Below are positions 8,916 to 18,260 of a DNA stretch of 64,000 nucleotides, piece by piece. The notes beneath the pieces were generated by a model. The model was given only the letters and a program-made list of their open reading frames with translations, was not told the origin of the DNA and ran no database searches. The DNA comes from Flavobacterium sp. IMCC34852 (lineage in GTDB: Bacteria; Bacteroidota; Bacteroidia; Flavobacteriales; Flavobacteriaceae). Position numbers and translations under genes: made by a program. Numbering within the stretch: the first letter of the stretch is position 1; each line of letters begins with the position of its first letter. The DNA is taken from positions 2,834,001 to 2,898,000 of the forward strand of contig NZ_CP121446.1 of NCBI RefSeq assembly GCF_030643905.1. Reading direction: 5' to 3'.

Positions 8916-10592
8916 TTGAAAAAGGTACTTTTTTTTATCGGTTTACTGCTTAGTGTTGTCAATGTTGCTGTGGCACAAAAAAAAACAACTCCAATAAATA
9001 TCGAGCATGCCGATCATTTTGACATCAATCAAACCGAGATTCCTGATGCAGCTTTGCTTCGAGGCAATGTAAGGGTAAGTCATGACGGTGTCATTTTTAC
9101 TTGTAACAAAGCTTACTTCTTCCAAAAAGAAAATTACCTCAAGGCTTTTGGGGATGTCCAAATGGTACAAGGTGACACGCTTTATCTCAACAGTAAATAC
9201 GCCGAATACAATGGCGAAGTCAAACAAGCCTACGCCACGGGAAATGTTGTAATGCGTTCTCCCGAATCGACTTTGGTCACTGATACCATTAATTTTGACC
9301 GAAATACCCAAGAAGCATTTTACAATTCGTACGGCAAGATAACCAACCGCGAAAATACCCTGAAAAGTAAGTCGGGTCGTTATTATGCCAATGAAAAGAA
9401 GTTTAAATTCTTAACCGCGGTTACGATTACCAATCCGAAATACACCATCAAGTCGAATCATTTGGACTATTACACCAACTCGGGTCACTCTTATTTGTTT
9501 GGTCCGTCAACCATTACCAGTAAGGAGAATTACATTTATACCGAAAAAGGTTTTTATGATACCAAAAAGAATTTGGCCTATTTCAAACGAAAATCCTATA
9601 TCAAATACAAAGACCGCCGCATTGAAGGCGACAGTTTGTATTATGACCGAAACCGTGAATTTGCCTCGGCAACCAACAATGTAAAGATTACCGATTCTAT
9701 CAATAAAGGTTTAATCAAAGGTCATTATGCCGAAATCTACCGCAATCTGAAAACCCAAAAAGATTCGATGATGATTACCAAAAGAGCGGTGGCCATTACC
9801 TTAGTCGAAAATGATTCGATGTATGTGCACGGTAAAAAAATGCTCATCACCGGAAAACCGGGCGAAAGAATTGTACGTGCGTTTAACAATGTTCGTTTTT
9901 ACAAAACCGATATGAGTGGTAAATGTGACTCTATCCATTCCGACCAAAAAACAGGGTTGACTAAGTTGATTAAAAACCCGATCCTTTGGAATTATGAAAA
10001 CCAAATGACCGGTGATATCATGCATCTTATTGGCAACAACCAAACCGAAAAACTCGATTCGCTTAAGGTGCTCAACAATGCCTTCATCATTTCCAAAGAC
10101 ACGCTCAGCATCGGCTATAATCAGGTCAAGGGGCAAAACCTTTACGGAAAATTTGTGGACAACAAACTTCGGGAAGTTGACATTATCAAAAACACCGAAG
10201 TCATTTACTACATGCGCAATGACCAACAAGAATTGATTGGTATCAACAAAAGCGTCAGCAGTAAAATCAATATGATTTTGGATAAAAACACCATTGAAAC
10301 CATTACCAATTTTAACCAAATTGACGGCGATATTTATCCGGAAGCTGAACTGCCCGAAAATGCTCGGAAACTGCGGGGATTCATTTGGCGTGGCGAAGAA
10401 CGAATAAAATCTAAAGACGATATTTTTCCACCTGAGGAAAATGAATTAGACGCAAAAATTCAGGCTGAAAGCAAAGCCGAAAAAGCCCAAGAAAACAAAC
10501 CTTTGGAACCAAGCAAAGAAACTTTAGAGTACGACAAAAACAATCCGAAGCCTAAAACCGAACAGAGCAAAGTGAAAACTGTCACAAAATAG
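8916..10592 (+). CDS. OstA/LptA-like lipopolysaccharide transport protein
   Basis: A 558-residue periplasmic protein with signal peptide (residues 1-20, ending VAVAQ). The body carries repeated beta-strand units like the OstA/LptA fold: LRGNVRVSHDGVIFTCNKA, FGDVQMVQGDTLYL, ATGNVVMRSPEST. LptA-type proteins bridge LPS from the inner to the outer membrane, and this long form is typical of Bacteroidota. The final 80 residues are rich in Lys, Glu and Pro and probably disordered. The start is TTG; it is the only start that keeps the signal peptide. The aminotransferase gene follows after 20 bases. Confidence 0.85.
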   Translation: MKKVLFFIGLLLSVVNVAVAQKKTTPINIEHADHFDINQTEIPDAALLRGNVRVSHDGVIFTCNKAYFFQKENYLKAFGDVQMVQGDTLYLNSKYAEYNGEVKQAYATGNVVMRSPESTLVTDTINFDRNTQEAFYNSYGKITNRENTLKSKSGRYYANEKKFKFLTAVTITNPKYTIKSNHLDYYTNSGHSYLFGPSTITSKENYIYTEKGFYDTKKNLAYFKRKSYIKYKDRRIEGDSLYYDRNREFASATNNVKITDSINKGLIKGHYAEIYRNLKTQKDSMMITKRAVAITLVENDSMYVHGKKMLITGKPGERIVRAFNNVRFYKTDMSGKCDSIHSDQKTGLTKLIKNPILWNYENQMTGDIMHLIGNNQTEKLDSLKVLNNAFIISKDTLSIGYNQVKGQNLYGKFVDNKLREVDIIKNTEVIYYMRNDQQELIGINKSVSSKINMILDKNTIETITNFNQIDGDIYPEAELPENARKLRGFIWRGEERIKSKDDIFPPEENELDAKIQAESKAEKAQENKPLEPSKETLEYDKNNPKPKTEQSKVKTVTK

Positions 10593-10612
10593 AAGGCAAA
10601 AGCAGAAGGCAG

Positions 10613-11800
10613 ATGAAAGAAGATTTTCTAAAATACCAAGCGCAAACTTCTCCATATCCTCTGGGGATGGAAGTTTCACATGCGATTGGTTCTTACATTT
10701 ACGACACCAACAATAAAAAGTACCTCGACTTTGTGGCCGGCGTTTCGGCTTGTAGTTTGGGTCACCAACATCCGCGCGTAAACCAAGCGATTATTGACCA
10801 GTTGAATAAGTATTCGCATGTGATGGTTTACGGTGAGTATGCCCAACATCCGGCGGTGGCTTATTGCAAATTGCTGGTCGAAAATTTACCGCCAAGTCTT
10901 AATAAAATCTATTTGGTCAATTCAGGGACAGAAGCTTGTGAAGGCGCATTAAAGCTCGTTCGCCGCGTTACCGGCAGAAGCCAATTGATTTCGTGTCACA
11001 ACGCCTATCACGGCAATACCATGGGTTCGATGAGCGTAATGGGATTTGAGGAACGCAAGCAAATCTTCCGTCCGTTAATTCCCGACGTAGATTTCATCAC
11101 CTTTAATAACGAAGCCGATTTAGCCAAAATCACCACGAAGACTGCCGGAATTATTCTGGAGAGTATTCAAGGCGGTGCGGGTTTTATCGAACCTCAAAAT
11201 GATTTTTTGGCGAAAGTTAAAAAACGTTGTGAAGAAGTCGGTGCCTTAATGATTGTCGATGAAATCCAACCGGGTTTTGGAAGAACCGGAAAATTGTTCG
11301 GTTTCGAAAACTATAATGTTGTTCCCGACGTAGTTATTATAGGAAAAGGAATGGCGGGCGGCATGCCTGTTGGTGGTTTTATAGCCAATGAAAAGCACAT
11401 GGATTTATTGAGTCACGATCCTAAATTGGGACACATTACTACCTTTGGCGGACATCCTGTCATTGCGGCAGCCAGTTTGGCCACTTTGGAAGAAGTATTG
11501 GAAAAAGATTACGCAAAACAAGCACTACAAAAAGAAAAGATTTTCAGAGCACTTTTGGTACATCCTTTGATAGAGGAAATTCGAGGCCGAGGTTTAATGT
11601 TGGCGGCCATGACCAAAGACCCGGAAATTACCAATAAAGTGATTTTTAAATGTCAGGAAAAAGGATTGATTTTATTCTGGCTTTTATTTGAAGGTTGTGC
11701 CATCCGAATTACGCCTCCGTTAACCATCTCCGAAGAAGAAATCAGAGAAGGTTGCGCCATCATCCTCGAAGCGATGAATGAGATTCAAAATGAAGATTGA
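10613..11800 (+). CDS. Class-III pyridoxal-phosphate aminotransferase
   Basis: A 395-residue fold-type I aminotransferase related to acetylornithine/ornithine aminotransferases. Visible are NSGTEACEGALK (103-114) for cofactor phosphate, DEIQPGFGRTG (216-226), and the Schiff-base lysine K245 in VVIIGKGMAGG. Family members use aspartate-like or omega-amino donors; the substrate cannot be fixed, and no arginine genes are near. It is 20 bases after the OstA-like gene and probably cotranscribed with it. A palindrome follows at 11806. Confidence 0.9.
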   Translation: MKEDFLKYQAQTSPYPLGMEVSHAIGSYIYDTNNKKYLDFVAGVSACSLGHQHPRVNQAIIDQLNKYSHVMVYGEYAQHPAVAYCKLLVENLPPSLNKIYLVNSGTEACEGALKLVRRVTGRSQLISCHNAYHGNTMGSMSVMGFEERKQIFRPLIPDVDFITFNNEADLAKITTKTAGIILESIQGGAGFIEPQNDFLAKVKKRCEEVGALMIVDEIQPGFGRTGKLFGFENYNVVPDVVIIGKGMAGGMPVGGFIANEKHMDLLSHDPKLGHITTFGGHPVIAAASLATLEEVLEKDYAKQALQKEKIFRALLVHPLIEEIRGRGLMLAAMTKDPEITNKVIFKCQEKGLILFWLLFEGCAIRITPPLTISEEEIREGCAIILEAMNEIQNED

Positions 11801-11805
11801 TATTG

Positions 11806-11821
11806 TCCCGAAATTTCGGGA
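11806..11821. repeat. 16-base perfect palindrome after the aminotransferase gene
   Basis: TCCCGAAATTTCGGGA reads the same on both strands. It shares its TCCCGA/TCGGGA arms with the inner stem of the purA terminator, TCCCGAAGCCTCGGGA (6262-6277). No T-run follows. Confidence 0.6.
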
Positions 11822-11942
11822 TTGACATTGATATTATCATTGTTGAATTGTTAATTAAATTGTTTACAACAATACATCGCTTTCGAAAAAAAAGAATTGT
11901 GTTTCCCTAATTTTATTAAGGATAATTTTAAACCCTACTGTT

Positions 11943-13337
11943 ATGCACCTGGATCACGACGAAGAAGACTACAACTTATCCTTAGCGAAATTTGAATCGA
12001 TGTTGAAAACCAACAAAGTTTTATTTTTCGATTCCGAGGAGTTCGAGGAAATCATATTGCATTATCTCGACATGGGGAAAGCTAATTTGGCCAAAAAAGC
12101 CTTAAAATTAGGACTGGAACAACACCCAAGATCTACCGGATTAAAGCTGGTTCAAGTAGAAATGTTGGTGTACGACGACAAATTGGATCAGGCGGAAAAA
12201 TTATTAAACGAATTATACGCCATTGAACCAACCAACGAAGAAATTTTTATCCAAAAAGCCAATATTTATTCTAAAAGAGACGACCACGAAAAAGCCGTTG
12301 AGTTTCTGCAAACCGCTTTGTTATATACAGAAGATTATGCCGATGTATACAACTTAATCGGAATGGAATATCTTTTTATGGACAATTTAGAATTGGCCAA
12401 AGAAAACTTTATCAAATGTTTGGAAGAAGATTTCGAAGACCAATCTGCCTTATATAATGTAGTATATTGCTTTGAGTTTTTAGACCAAAATTTAGAAGCC
12501 ATTGAATACCTCAAAACTTACATCGACCGAAATCCCTACAGCGAAATCGCTTGGCACCAATCAGGGCGTTTGTATTATGGTGTTAAAGATTATGAAAATG
12601 CGGTTCGTTCTTTTGAATTTGCAACCTACATAGACGATGAATTCATTGGCGCTTTCATGGAAAAAGGAAAAGCACTCGAACGTTTAAAAAGACACGAAGA
12701 CGCAATCGAGAGTTACAATCGCACCATCGAATTAGACGACCCGACTTCCTATGCGTTGTTGCGCATTGGGAAATGTTATGAAAAACTGGGCAACAAAGTA
12801 GAAGCCTTAAAATACTTTAACAAAACCGTACACGAAGATCCGCTTTTAGACAAAGGTTGGATTGCGATTACCGATTTTTATGTACGCCAAAAAAACTTCC
12901 AAAAAGCATTATTCTATGTTAATAAAGCTTTGGCTATCGATGACCAAAATCGTTTGTACTGGAAGCGTTATGCTACCATCAACAAAGCGATGAGTTTATT
13001 TGAGGAAGCAGAATTCGGATACAGAAAAGCCGTAGAAAACGGCGATTATCAACTAGACACTTGGCTTTTTTGGGTAGACATGATGCAAAATATGGGCGAA
13101 ATCAATAATGCGATTCTAACCTTAATACAAGCGGCAGAATATTTCCCGGAAGAATGCGAAATCGAATACCGTTTGGCCGGTTTACACTTATCCTTAAACG
13201 AAGAAGAAAAAGGAAATTTTCACTTGAGCAACGGTTTGCGATTGAACGCCAAACACAATACTATTTTAGAAGAATTGTTTCCAATGGTTTGGGAAAGACA
13301 ATCTGTTCAGGATTATATTGCGAAACATATAAAATAA
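11943..13337 (+). CDS. Tetratricopeptide repeat protein
   Basis: A 464-residue, acidic, probably cytoplasmic protein with no signal peptide or membrane segment. Successive 34-residue TPR helices run through it, for example AFMEKGKALERLKRHEDAIE, LLRIGKCYEKLGNKVEALK and ALFYVNKALAIDDQ, giving roughly ten repeats. TPR superhelices bind partner proteins; the partner is unknown. It is followed one base later by a TonB-C-like gene and then aroE, so the three genes are likely one unit. Confidence 0.9.
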   Translation: MHLDHDEEDYNLSLAKFESMLKTNKVLFFDSEEFEEIILHYLDMGKANLAKKALKLGLEQHPRSTGLKLVQVEMLVYDDKLDQAEKLLNELYAIEPTNEEIFIQKANIYSKRDDHEKAVEFLQTALLYTEDYADVYNLIGMEYLFMDNLELAKENFIKCLEEDFEDQSALYNVVYCFEFLDQNLEAIEYLKTYIDRNPYSEIAWHQSGRLYYGVKDYENAVRSFEFATYIDDEFIGAFMEKGKALERLKRHEDAIESYNRTIELDDPTSYALLRIGKCYEKLGNKVEALKYFNKTVHEDPLLDKGWIAITDFYVRQKNFQKALFYVNKALAIDDQNRLYWKRYATINKAMSLFEEAEFGYRKAVENGDYQLDTWLFWVDMMQNMGEINNAILTLIQAAEYFPEECEIEYRLAGLHLSLNEEEKGNFHLSNGLRLNAKHNTILEELFPMVWERQSVQDYIAKHIK

Positions 13338-13338
13338 A

Positions 13339-13767
13339 ATGAAAAATCTTTATTTGTTTTTTGTTTTATTCTCAACCATTTTTTCTTTTGGCCAAACAAA
13401 AAAAACAGCTGTTAAACTATCCGTTTCAAAAAACGATACTTTAATTTACAATTACAACACCGTTCAAGTCAAGCCCGAATTTCCCGGAGCCGGAAATGAA
13501 AGCATGTATTTTTTTTTCAAAAAGAATTTTGTCACACCACAAGAACTGATAGAAAGTAAAACAACCAAAAAGATATTTGTGACGTTTGTGGTTGAAAAGG
13601 ACGGTTCATTAAGCAATATAAAAATACTCCGAGGCCTTAGCCCTGATGCGGATAAAGAAACCATAAGGGTTTTAAAAGCAATGCCCAAATGGCTACCGGC
13701 CGAACAAGACGGTTATCACGTAAGATGTCTTTATGCTGTACCATTTTCAATACCTCTAGATGACTAA
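13339..13767 (+). CDS. Secreted TonB C-terminal-domain protein
   Basis: A 142-residue protein with signal peptide (1-19, ending FGQ). Its second half matches the TonB C-terminal domain: VTFVVEKDGSLSNIKILRG, then AMPKWLPAEQDG. It lacks the inner-membrane anchor and Pro-rich linker of a true TonB, so it may be a periplasmic TonB-like partner rather than an ExbBD-driven transducer. It begins one base after the TPR stop and overlaps the aroE start by eight bases, which suggests coupled translation. Confidence 0.85.
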   Translation: MKNLYLFFVLFSTIFSFGQTKKTAVKLSVSKNDTLIYNYNTVQVKPEFPGAGNESMYFFFKKNFVTPQELIESKTTKKIFVTFVVEKDGSLSNIKILRGLSPDADKETIRVLKAMPKWLPAEQDGYHVRCLYAVPFSIPLDD

Positions 13768-14497
13768 CAAATTTGGCCTAATCGGGAAAAACATTTCCTA
13801 TTCGTTTTCTAAAAAGTACTTTACCGAAAAGTTTGCTTTGGGCAATTTAACGGATTGTTCCTATGAAAATTTTGACCTGCAATCTATTGAAGAATTCCCA
13901 ACATTGATTGCTCAAAATTCTGATTTAAAAGGTTTAAATGTTACTATTCCGTACAAAGAAACGGTAATCCCTTATTTGAGTAAATTATCAAAAACGGCGG
14001 TTCAAATTGGTGCCGTAAATGTGATTCGTTTTACTAAAAAAGGTAAACTCAAAGGTTACAATTCCGATTATTACGGTTTTATGAAATCTTTGGAACCACT
14101 ACTCCAACCGTATCACCAAAAAGCATTAATCCTTGGAACCGGCGGCGCGGCTAAGGCAGTGGCTTTTGCGTTAGACCAACTCGGAATTCTATATACTTAT
14201 GTATCCCGCGAAGCTAAAGAAGGCATGATTGATTATGATAGAATCAACGCCACGACTTTCGACAATTACCATATTATTATCAATTGCACACCTTTGGGCA
14301 CAAGCCCTGATATCAAAGCCTTTCCGCCTATTCCGTATCACTTTTTTAGCGAAAAACACATTGCTTTCGACTTGATTTACAATCCCGAAGAAACGCAGTT
14401 TATGAAAAAGGCAAAAAAGAACGGTGCGATTACCAAAAATGGTTACGAAATGTTAGTTTTGCAAGCCGAGAAAGCTTGGAAAATTTGGAATAAATAA
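13760..14497 (+). CDS. aroE: Shikimate dehydrogenase
   Basis: A 245-residue enzyme reducing 3-dehydroshikimate to shikimate with NADPH in aromatic amino-acid synthesis. Catalytic K66 lies in NVTIPYK, catalytic D103 in YNSDYYGF, and the nucleotide loop is GTGGAAKA (126-133). It is slightly shorter than the E. coli enzyme (about 272). Its start lies inside the end of the TonB-C gene, and rlmH starts six bases after its stop. Confidence 0.95.
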   Translation: MTNKFGLIGKNISYSFSKKYFTEKFALGNLTDCSYENFDLQSIEEFPTLIAQNSDLKGLNVTIPYKETVIPYLSKLSKTAVQIGAVNVIRFTKKGKLKGYNSDYYGFMKSLEPLLQPYHQKALILGTGGAAKAVAFALDQLGILYTYVSREAKEGMIDYDRINATTFDNYHIIINCTPLGTSPDIKAFPPIPYHFFSEKHIAFDLIYNPEETQFMKKAKKNGAITKNGYEMLVLQAEKAWKIWNK

Positions 14498-14503
14498 ACA
14501 GCC

Positions 14504-14977
14504 ATGAACATCAAACTAATCGCCATTGGCAAAACCGATAACAAAGCGTTGCAAACGCTGATTGACGATTATACCAAGCGTTTGTCGTTTTACATCAAGT
14601 TTGATTTAGACATTATTCCCGATATCAAAAACGTCAAAAACCTTTCGGAAGCGCAGCAAAAAGAGAAAGAAGGCGAATTGATTTTGGCCAAACTTACGCC
14701 AACCGACCAATTGATTTTATTAGATGAAAATGGTTCAACATTCTCTAGTGTTGGTTTCTCCGATTATTTGCAAAAGAAAATGAATTCAGGCGTGAAGACT
14801 TTGGTTTTTGTCATTGGCGGACCTTATGGTTTTAGTGCCGAAGTTTACAAAAAAGCGCAAGGTAAAGTCTCGCTTTCCGAGATGACTTTCTCACACCAAA
14901 TGGTTAGATTATTCTTTATTGAACAATTATATCGCGGGTTTACTATTTTGCGAAACGAACCTTATCATCATCAATAA
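14504..14977 (+). CDS. rlmH: 23S rRNA (pseudouridine1915-N3)-methyltransferase
   Basis: A 157-residue SPOUT-class methyltransferase matching the family norm of about 155. The S-adenosylmethionine knot is shown by FVIGGPYGFS and the C-terminal LSEMTFSHQMVRLFFIEQLY, with RGFTILRNEPYHH at the end. It methylates pseudouridine 1915 in helix 69 of 23S rRNA on assembled ribosomes. It is the last gene of the run that begins with the TPR gene. Confidence 0.97.
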   Translation: MNIKLIAIGKTDNKALQTLIDDYTKRLSFYIKFDLDIIPDIKNVKNLSEAQQKEKEGELILAKLTPTDQLILLDENGSTFSSVGFSDYLQKKMNSGVKTLVFVIGGPYGFSAEVYKKAQGKVSLSEMTFSHQMVRLFFIEQLYRGFTILRNEPYHHQ

Positions 14978-14993
14978 TTAGTGTTCAGTAATC

Positions 14994-15003
14994 AGTTGGG
15001 AGT
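14994..15003. repeat. Third copy of the 10-mer AGTTGGGAGT
   Basis: The same word occurs twice after rel (4253-4276). Here it lies in the short gap between convergent rlmH and a lipoprotein gene. Confidence 0.4.
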
Positions 15004-15010
15004 GATTAGT

Positions 15011-15640
15011 TTAATAGATGTATTCTCGTTTGCTATTTATTGAAACCCCTTTTTGAGTGATTACTAAGTTTTTCAAGAAGAGTTTGTACTCGATGTACTT
15101 CCCGAAAGACATGCCTTTATCAAAGGAGAAATAGATTCTGGAATTCGGCATTTTATTGATAAACTCTTGCAATTGATTCTTGGAGAATACCAGTTCGTTG
15201 TAATGAACCAAATCGTTACGGTCTAAGTGAAAATACTTGATGTTAAAATCGGGTTTCTCTAACTTGTAATGGATTTTGGTAAACGGCATAAAGGCCAAGT
15301 TCTTTTTCACCGTATCGGTATAAGTAAAATAGTTTTCCGAAACGGCGCTTTTGTGAGCGCTTTTGTCTTTTTTGGTTTGCAACTTTTTGATTTCTAAAAT
15401 CACTTTGCGCAACGGTAATCTTTTATCAATATTGAACAACCAATTGGTAGAACTGATTGAATTATTTCGGTTGACATCAACAATAGTATCTTTTTCTTCC
15501 AATTTAAAAAAGAAATAAATCGGTGAATGGTCATTGACTTCGGCAACTACAGTTTCTTGGGCAACAGGTAATAAAACTTCTTTATCGTCTCCGCAAGAAA
15601 TCATTAGCATTGAAACTAAAAGGAAAGCAAACTTTTTCAT
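15011..15640 (-). CDS. Hypothetical lipoprotein
   Basis: A 209-residue protein with a lipoprotein signal (MISCGDD, lipidated Cys at residue 16). The mature part is rich in Lys, Phe and Tyr and has no domain I recognise. It overlaps the folP stop region by one base, and both genes read on the minus strand, so it is likely cotranscribed downstream of folP. Confidence 0.8.
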   Translation of the reverse strand: MKKFAFLLVSMLMISCGDDKEVLLPVAQETVVAEVNDHSPIYFFFKLEEKDTIVDVNRNNSISSTNWLFNIDKRLPLRKVILEIKKLQTKKDKSAHKSAVSENYFTYTDTVKKNLAFMPFTKIHYKLEKPDFNIKYFHLDRNDLVHYNELVFSKNQLQEFINKMPNSRIYFSFDKGMSFGKYIEYKLFLKNLVITQKGVSINSKREYIY

Positions 15641-16473
15641 TACTGTAATTTGGGGTTTAAATTATGGCACAAATTTACACATTCAACCGCTTCCTTAACA
15701 TCATGTACTCTTAAAATATTACTGCCTTTTTGTAAAGCGATAGTATTTAAAACCGTTGTGCCGTTGAGTGCCAATTCAGCAGAAGTTCCCAATGTTTTGT
15801 AAATCATGGATTTTCGAGAAAGACCAACCAGAATTGGTAGTTCCAATATTTGAAACAACTCCAAATGATTCAGAACTTCAAAATTCTGTTCCAAGGTTTT
15901 GGCAAAGCCGAATCCGGGATCGATAATTAAATCGTTGATGCCCAAACTTCTTGCCTGAGCTACTTTTTCAGAGAAATAGAATAACATTTCTTTGGAGATA
16001 TTTTCATACTGTGTCAAACTTTGCATCGTTTGCGGATTGCCTTTCATGTGCATCATAATATAAGGCACTTGCAATTCGGCAACCGTTTTCATCATATGCT
16101 CGTCTAAACTTCCCGCAGCGATATCATTGATGATAGAAGCGCCGTTTTCAACAGCAGCTTTAGCCACATTGGCCCGAAAAGTATCGACAGAAATTAAAGT
16201 TTCCGGAAAATGATTTAATACCGATTTTACTATGGGAATCAATCTTGTAATTTCTTCTTCCTCATCAACAAACTCCGCACTTTGTTTGCTGGAATAAGCG
16301 CCAATATCGATAAAAGTCGCGCCCTCAGTCAGCATTTTTTCGACTTGCAAAAGTATGCTTTTCTCCTCGGCATATTTTCCGCCGTCGTAGAAAGAATTGG
16401 GTGTGACATTCAATATACCCATCACTTTGGGCAAAGTCAAATCAATAAGTGTACCGCGACAATTTATAGTCAT
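15640..16473 (-). CDS. folP: Dihydropteroate synthase
   Basis: A 277-residue TIM-barrel enzyme that condenses p-aminobenzoate with dihydropterin pyrophosphate in folate synthesis. Family motifs are intact: MGILNVTPNSFYDGG (18-32), FIDIGAYSS, SVDTFRANVA and DPGFGFAKT. The length agrees with the family. It is divergent from the DUF1599 gene with a 91-base gap, and the lipoprotein gene follows with a one-base overlap. Confidence 0.96.
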   Translation of the reverse strand: MTINCRGTLIDLTLPKVMGILNVTPNSFYDGGKYAEEKSILLQVEKMLTEGATFIDIGAYSSKQSAEFVDEEEEITRLIPIVKSVLNHFPETLISVDTFRANVAKAAVENGASIINDIAAGSLDEHMMKTVAELQVPYIMMHMKGNPQTMQSLTQYENISKEMLFYFSEKVAQARSLGINDLIIDPGFGFAKTLEQNFEVLNHLELFQILELPILVGLSRKSMIYKTLGTSAELALNGTTVLNTIALQKGSNILRVHDVKEAVECVNLCHNLNPKLQ

Positions 16474-16505
16474 TTGTAAATTAAGTTAGTTCTAAGATTT
16501 AGTCC

Positions 16506-16536
16506 TTTGTACTTCGATCTTTATTCTTTACTTTTG
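16506..16536 (+). promoter_or_regulatory. Promoter of the DUF1599 operon
   Basis: TTTG at 16506-16509 and TACTTTTG at 16529-16536 are 19 bases apart, a full match to the Bacteroidota -33/-7 consensus. It is one of the best promoter matches in the window. Confidence 0.6.
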
Positions 16537-16564
16537 GGAAAATTTGATACAAAGATACACTGAA

Positions 16565-17107
16565 ATGAGTAATACTTCTCAAGAATATGACAAGGTTATC
16601 GCCATTTGCCGACAACTGTACATCAATAAAATGAAAGACTACGGAAGTGCTTGGAGAATCTTGAGATTGCCTTCCTTAACCGACCAAATATTCATTAAAG
16701 CGCAACGCATCAGAAGTCTGCAACAAAATGATGTTCGCAAAGTAGACGAAGACGAAACCGGAGAGTTTATAGGAATCATTAACTATTCGATTATGGCTTT
16801 AATCCAATTGGATTTAGGCGTAGTAGAACAACCGGATTTGGATGTGGCCAAAGCTACAGAATTGTATGATGCCAAAGTTTCCTTAACCAAATCATTAATG
16901 GAAGCCAAAAATCATGATTACGGTGAAGCTTGGCGCGACATGCGAGTGAGTTCACTAACCGACTTGATTTTACAAAAGTTACTTCGCGTAAAGCAAATTG
17001 AAGACAATCAAGGAAAAACAATCGTTTCCGAAGGTATAGATGCCAATTATCAAGACATGATTAATTACTCGGTTTTTGCTTTAATTCTTATGAAATTCGG
17101 ACAATAA
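16565..17107 (+). CDS. DUF1599 (nucleotide-modification-associated, Nmad1-like) protein
   Basis: A 180-residue soluble protein made of two copies of the same motif: MKDYGSAWRILRLPSLTDQI and NHDYGEAWRDMRVSSLTDLI, about 90 residues apart. This matches the duplicated DUF1599 family, whose function is unproven. An upstream ATG at 16544 is in frame, but I prefer 16565 because the predicted transcription start falls near 16543. The BT_3928-like gene follows after 11 bases, and folP is divergent. Confidence 0.85.
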   Translation: MSNTSQEYDKVIAICRQLYINKMKDYGSAWRILRLPSLTDQIFIKAQRIRSLQQNDVRKVDEDETGEFIGIINYSIMALIQLDLGVVEQPDLDVAKATELYDAKVSLTKSLMEAKNHDYGEAWRDMRVSSLTDLILQKLLRVKQIEDNQGKTIVSEGIDANYQDMINYSVFALILMKFGQ

Positions 17108-17118
17108 AAAATTGCTAT

Positions 17119-18210
17119 ATGAACACCTCTAAAAATAACATCGCTTGGGGAATTCGAATTATAATTTCATTCCTGTTCTTGCTTTCGGCTGTGGCCAAAT
17201 TATATCCGTCACCTTACTTTGCTATTTCAACCTTTGAAGTTAAACAATTGTATCCAATGGGATTTTCGGAAGGATTTGCGCCTTATTTTTCCCGAGTTTT
17301 GATCGGAATTGAATTGGCTTTAGGTTTTTTAATTTTACAAAAAAACTTCTTGCGCAGCATAATCATTCCGGCTACCATATTGCTTTTGGCTGTTTTCACC
17401 ACGCATTTAACGATTGAAACCATTCAAAACGGCGGAAATTCAGGAAACTGTGGTTGTTTTGGCAGTTTGTTACCCATGACTCCGATTGAAGCGATTCTCA
17501 AAAACGTAGCCGCAATGGCTTTGTTGGTTTGGTTGTTCATTATTATGCCGAAAGCCAACGAAAAAAGAGATAATTTTTGGCTATTGACCAGTGTAACTTT
17601 GGCTTCGGTTTTAGCCTTATTTATGTTGGCACCTATCCAACCCATTGAGAGTAGTTTTACTGTTACAACTCCGGAAGAAACCTTAACAGACACAATTTCG
17701 GAGACCAATATTGACACCCTAAAAACTACGATTGTAAAAGACACCGTAAAAAAAGTAGAAGAAATAGCCAAAGAAGTAGTCAAAACAGAACCTACTGAAC
17801 CGGCCAAACACAAATCGGGCTATGCGCAATATTTTCCTAGTATTGACAAGGGTCGAAAAACACTTTGCTTCTTTGTTCCCGGTTGTGACCATTGTCGTGA
17901 TGCCGCAAAGGAACTAACGGAATTAAGAAAAACAACCAAAGATTTCCCTGAAATATCAATCATTTTCATGAACGAAGAAGCCGATTTGATTCCGGCATTT
18001 TTCAAGTACGCCGGAGCTGATTATCCTTATAAAATTATTGAAGTTATTCCTTTCTGGAAAGTATTAGGCTCAGGCAAAGATACTCCGGGGGTTAAGTATT
18101 TATGGAACGGAAATGAGTACAAATACTATTGGGGTATTACGGAGAATAAATTTGTGCTTTCAGATTTTGAAAAATTAATCAACAAACCCTATTCAGAGTT
18201 AAAAAAATAA
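17119..18210 (+). CDS. BT_3928-like membrane protein with DoxX/MauE and thioredoxin-like parts
   Basis: A 363-residue protein. About four transmembrane helices (roughly 11-30, 57-76, 80-100, 124-145) form a DoxX/MauE-type unit with the family sign NCGCFG (110-115). A fifth helix (155-172) and a Thr/Glu/Lys-rich linker follow. The C-terminal domain from about 235 has a thioredoxin-like FFVPGCDHC with C256 and C259. The likely role is thiol-disulfide traffic across the inner membrane; the partner is unknown. A TlpA-type thioredoxin gene lies shortly downstream. Confidence 0.85.
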   Translation: MNTSKNNIAWGIRIIISFLFLLSAVAKLYPSPYFAISTFEVKQLYPMGFSEGFAPYFSRVLIGIELALGFLILQKNFLRSIIIPATILLLAVFTTHLTIETIQNGGNSGNCGCFGSLLPMTPIEAILKNVAAMALLVWLFIIMPKANEKRDNFWLLTSVTLASVLALFMLAPIQPIESSFTVTTPEETLTDTISETNIDTLKTTIVKDTVKKVEEIAKEVVKTEPTEPAKHKSGYAQYFPSIDKGRKTLCFFVPGCDHCRDAAKELTELRKTTKDFPEISIIFMNEEADLIPAFFKYAGADYPYKIIEVIPFWKVLGSGKDTPGVKYLWNGNEYKYYWGITENKFVLSDFEKLINKPYSELKK

Positions 18211-18260
18211 ATGAAACTTATATTTCTTTTTCTTATTTTTAAAGACTAAAAAAGATTTTT

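Noticed and set aside
9801..10319. 172-codon minus-strand ORF inside the OstA-like gene
   Set aside because: It is entirely antisense to the OstA-like coding region and has no start context or domain.
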